Shown piece by piece: positions 4,823 through 5,512 of a DNA stretch of 5,512 nucleotides (within the stretch, counting starts at the first letter, position 1; each line of letters begins with the position of its first letter). The notes beneath the pieces were generated by a model. It saw nothing but the letters and a program-made list of their open reading frames with translations, was not told the origin of the DNA and searched no databases. This DNA comes from an uncultured Maribacter sp. Its GTDB lineage: Bacteria > Bacteroidota > Bacteroidia > Flavobacteriales > Flavobacteriaceae. Location: NCBI GenBank assembly GCA_905479535.1, contig CAJQMW010000456.1, positions 1-5,512 on the forward strand. The letters are read 5' to 3'. Position numbers and translations under genes: made by a program.

Positions 4823-5512
4823 ATGTGCAAAAAGCCCCACTGCCATATTGTTCCTCCACATATCTTAGAGGCTTTGGCCAAGAGAGGAAATGTTAGTTGT
4901 AAAAAGACCCTGAACGATACCCATAGAATCCTGGCCAAACGAAATGCAACCCTGAACAACCTGCTCATCAAAGAACGCATGACAGGTGATGGAGAGCGTT
5001 TTATTTACGACAGTCAGAATAAAAACCAACAAAGAGTGGAATTGGTGCTTCGGGAAGGCGATTTACCCGTAGAAGATGTAACCGCGAACGAGGCCTATGA
5101 GACTTCTGGATTTGTTCGTGAATATTTCAGAAAAACGTTTGACCTCAATTCAATTGATGGAGCGGGTTTGGATATCATTTCCAACATCCATTATGGAGTG
5201 GCGTATAATAACGCTTTCTGGGATGGGGATGAGATGACTTATGGTGATGGAGACGGAAAGGAATTCACAAATTTCGCAAGTGCCATAGATGTTGTCGCAC
5301 ACGAATTGGTACATGGAGCCACACAATTTTTGGCCAACTTGGAATATAGAAGTCAGTCCGGAGCCCTGAACGAACATTTCTCGGATGTCTTCGGTACGAT
5401 CATCAAACAGAAATACCTAAAGCAAAGTCTTTCTGAAGCGAATTGGTTGATAGGGGACACCGTGGTTACGGAACAATTTCCGGGAATAGCTATTGCTCGC
5501 TCAAAGCTCCCG
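4823..5512 (+). CDS. protealysin-like M4 family metallopeptidase, 3' end outside the window
   Basis: Zinc endopeptidase of the thermolysin family, protealysin subgroup; 230 codons are visible of an expected 340-360. Residues 1-50 look like the short protealysin-type propeptide, with the hallmark HIVPPHILEALAKRG (8-22) and a helix rich in K/R. No signal peptide is present, as is usual for this subgroup. The catalytic part has a typical N-A-F-W substrate strand (130-133), the zinc-binding HELVH (160-164: H160, H164, catalytic E161), and the third ligand E184 in GALNEHFSDVFG. The catalytic histidine of the C-terminal lobe would lie beyond the window. The ATG at 4823 follows an in-frame TGA at 4784 with no other ATG between, so the start is secure. 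At the right edge the frame reads GIAIARSKLP where the family expects G-x-A-L-R-S-L/M-K-A-P-G. A one-base loss after 5494 would explain this, so the gene may be frameshifted. It has its own 146-base upstream region with a dyad and is probably not part of the preceding operon. Confidence 0.85.
   Translation, partial: MCKKPHCHIVPPHILEALAKRGNVSCKKTLNDTHRILAKRNATLNNLLIKERMTGDGERFIYDSQNKNQQRVELVLREGDLPVEDVTANEAYETSGFVREYFRKTFDLNSIDGAGLDIISNIHYGVAYNNAFWDGDEMTYGDGDGKEFTNFASAIDVVAHELVHGATQFLANLEYRSQSGALNEHFSDVFGTIIKQKYLKQSLSEANWLIGDTVVTEQFPGIAIARSKLP

Noticed and set aside
5150..5377. 75-codon minus-strand open frame
   Set aside because: It overlaps the zinc-binding region of the M4 peptidase in antisense and has no family features.

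Overview
The window looks like a chromosomal segment of a marine-type Flavobacteriaceae bacterium (Bacteroidota). The composition is AT-rich, start codons are preceded by A/T-rich leaders without clear Shine-Dalgarno sequences, and the protein families (OmpA-type lipoprotein, protealysin-like M4 peptidase, XdhC/MobA-like pair) fit that group. The genus cannot be named from this sequence alone.

Left half (1-2500), all on the minus strand: the N-terminal part of an unrecognised small membrane protein runs off the left edge. Next come an OmpA-family lipoprotein with a periplasmic coiled coil (372-1196) and a von Willebrand A-domain lipoprotein with an intact MIDAS motif (1403-2500). The OmpA and VWA genes each end in their own intrinsic terminator, so they are probably separate transcription units. 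Both encode cell-envelope proteins.

Right half (2674-5512), all on the plus strand and divergent from the VWA gene: a tightly packed set starts with a severely shortened XdhC (97 aa, where the family is usually about 300-400 aa). It is fused in frame from the two ends of the normal protein. Its stop overlaps the TTG start of a MobA/MocA-like nucleotidyltransferase (2964-3575), followed 6 bases later by an exported metal-dependent amidohydrolase (3582-4676). XdhC and MocA-type proteins normally mature molybdenum hydroxylases. No molybdoenzyme subunit is visible here, the XdhC has lost its core, and several normally conserved glycines in both proteins are replaced, so the module appears to be decaying. 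After a 146-base gap holding two inverted repeats comes a protealysin-like M4 metallopeptidase without a signal peptide. It runs off the right edge and shows signs of a one-base frameshift in its last visible codons.

I see no RNA gene, CRISPR array, insertion sequence or phage feature. I found no convincing undescribed system. The most notable points are the internally deleted but frame-preserving XdhC, the correlated glycine losses, and the probable frameshift in the M4 peptidase.
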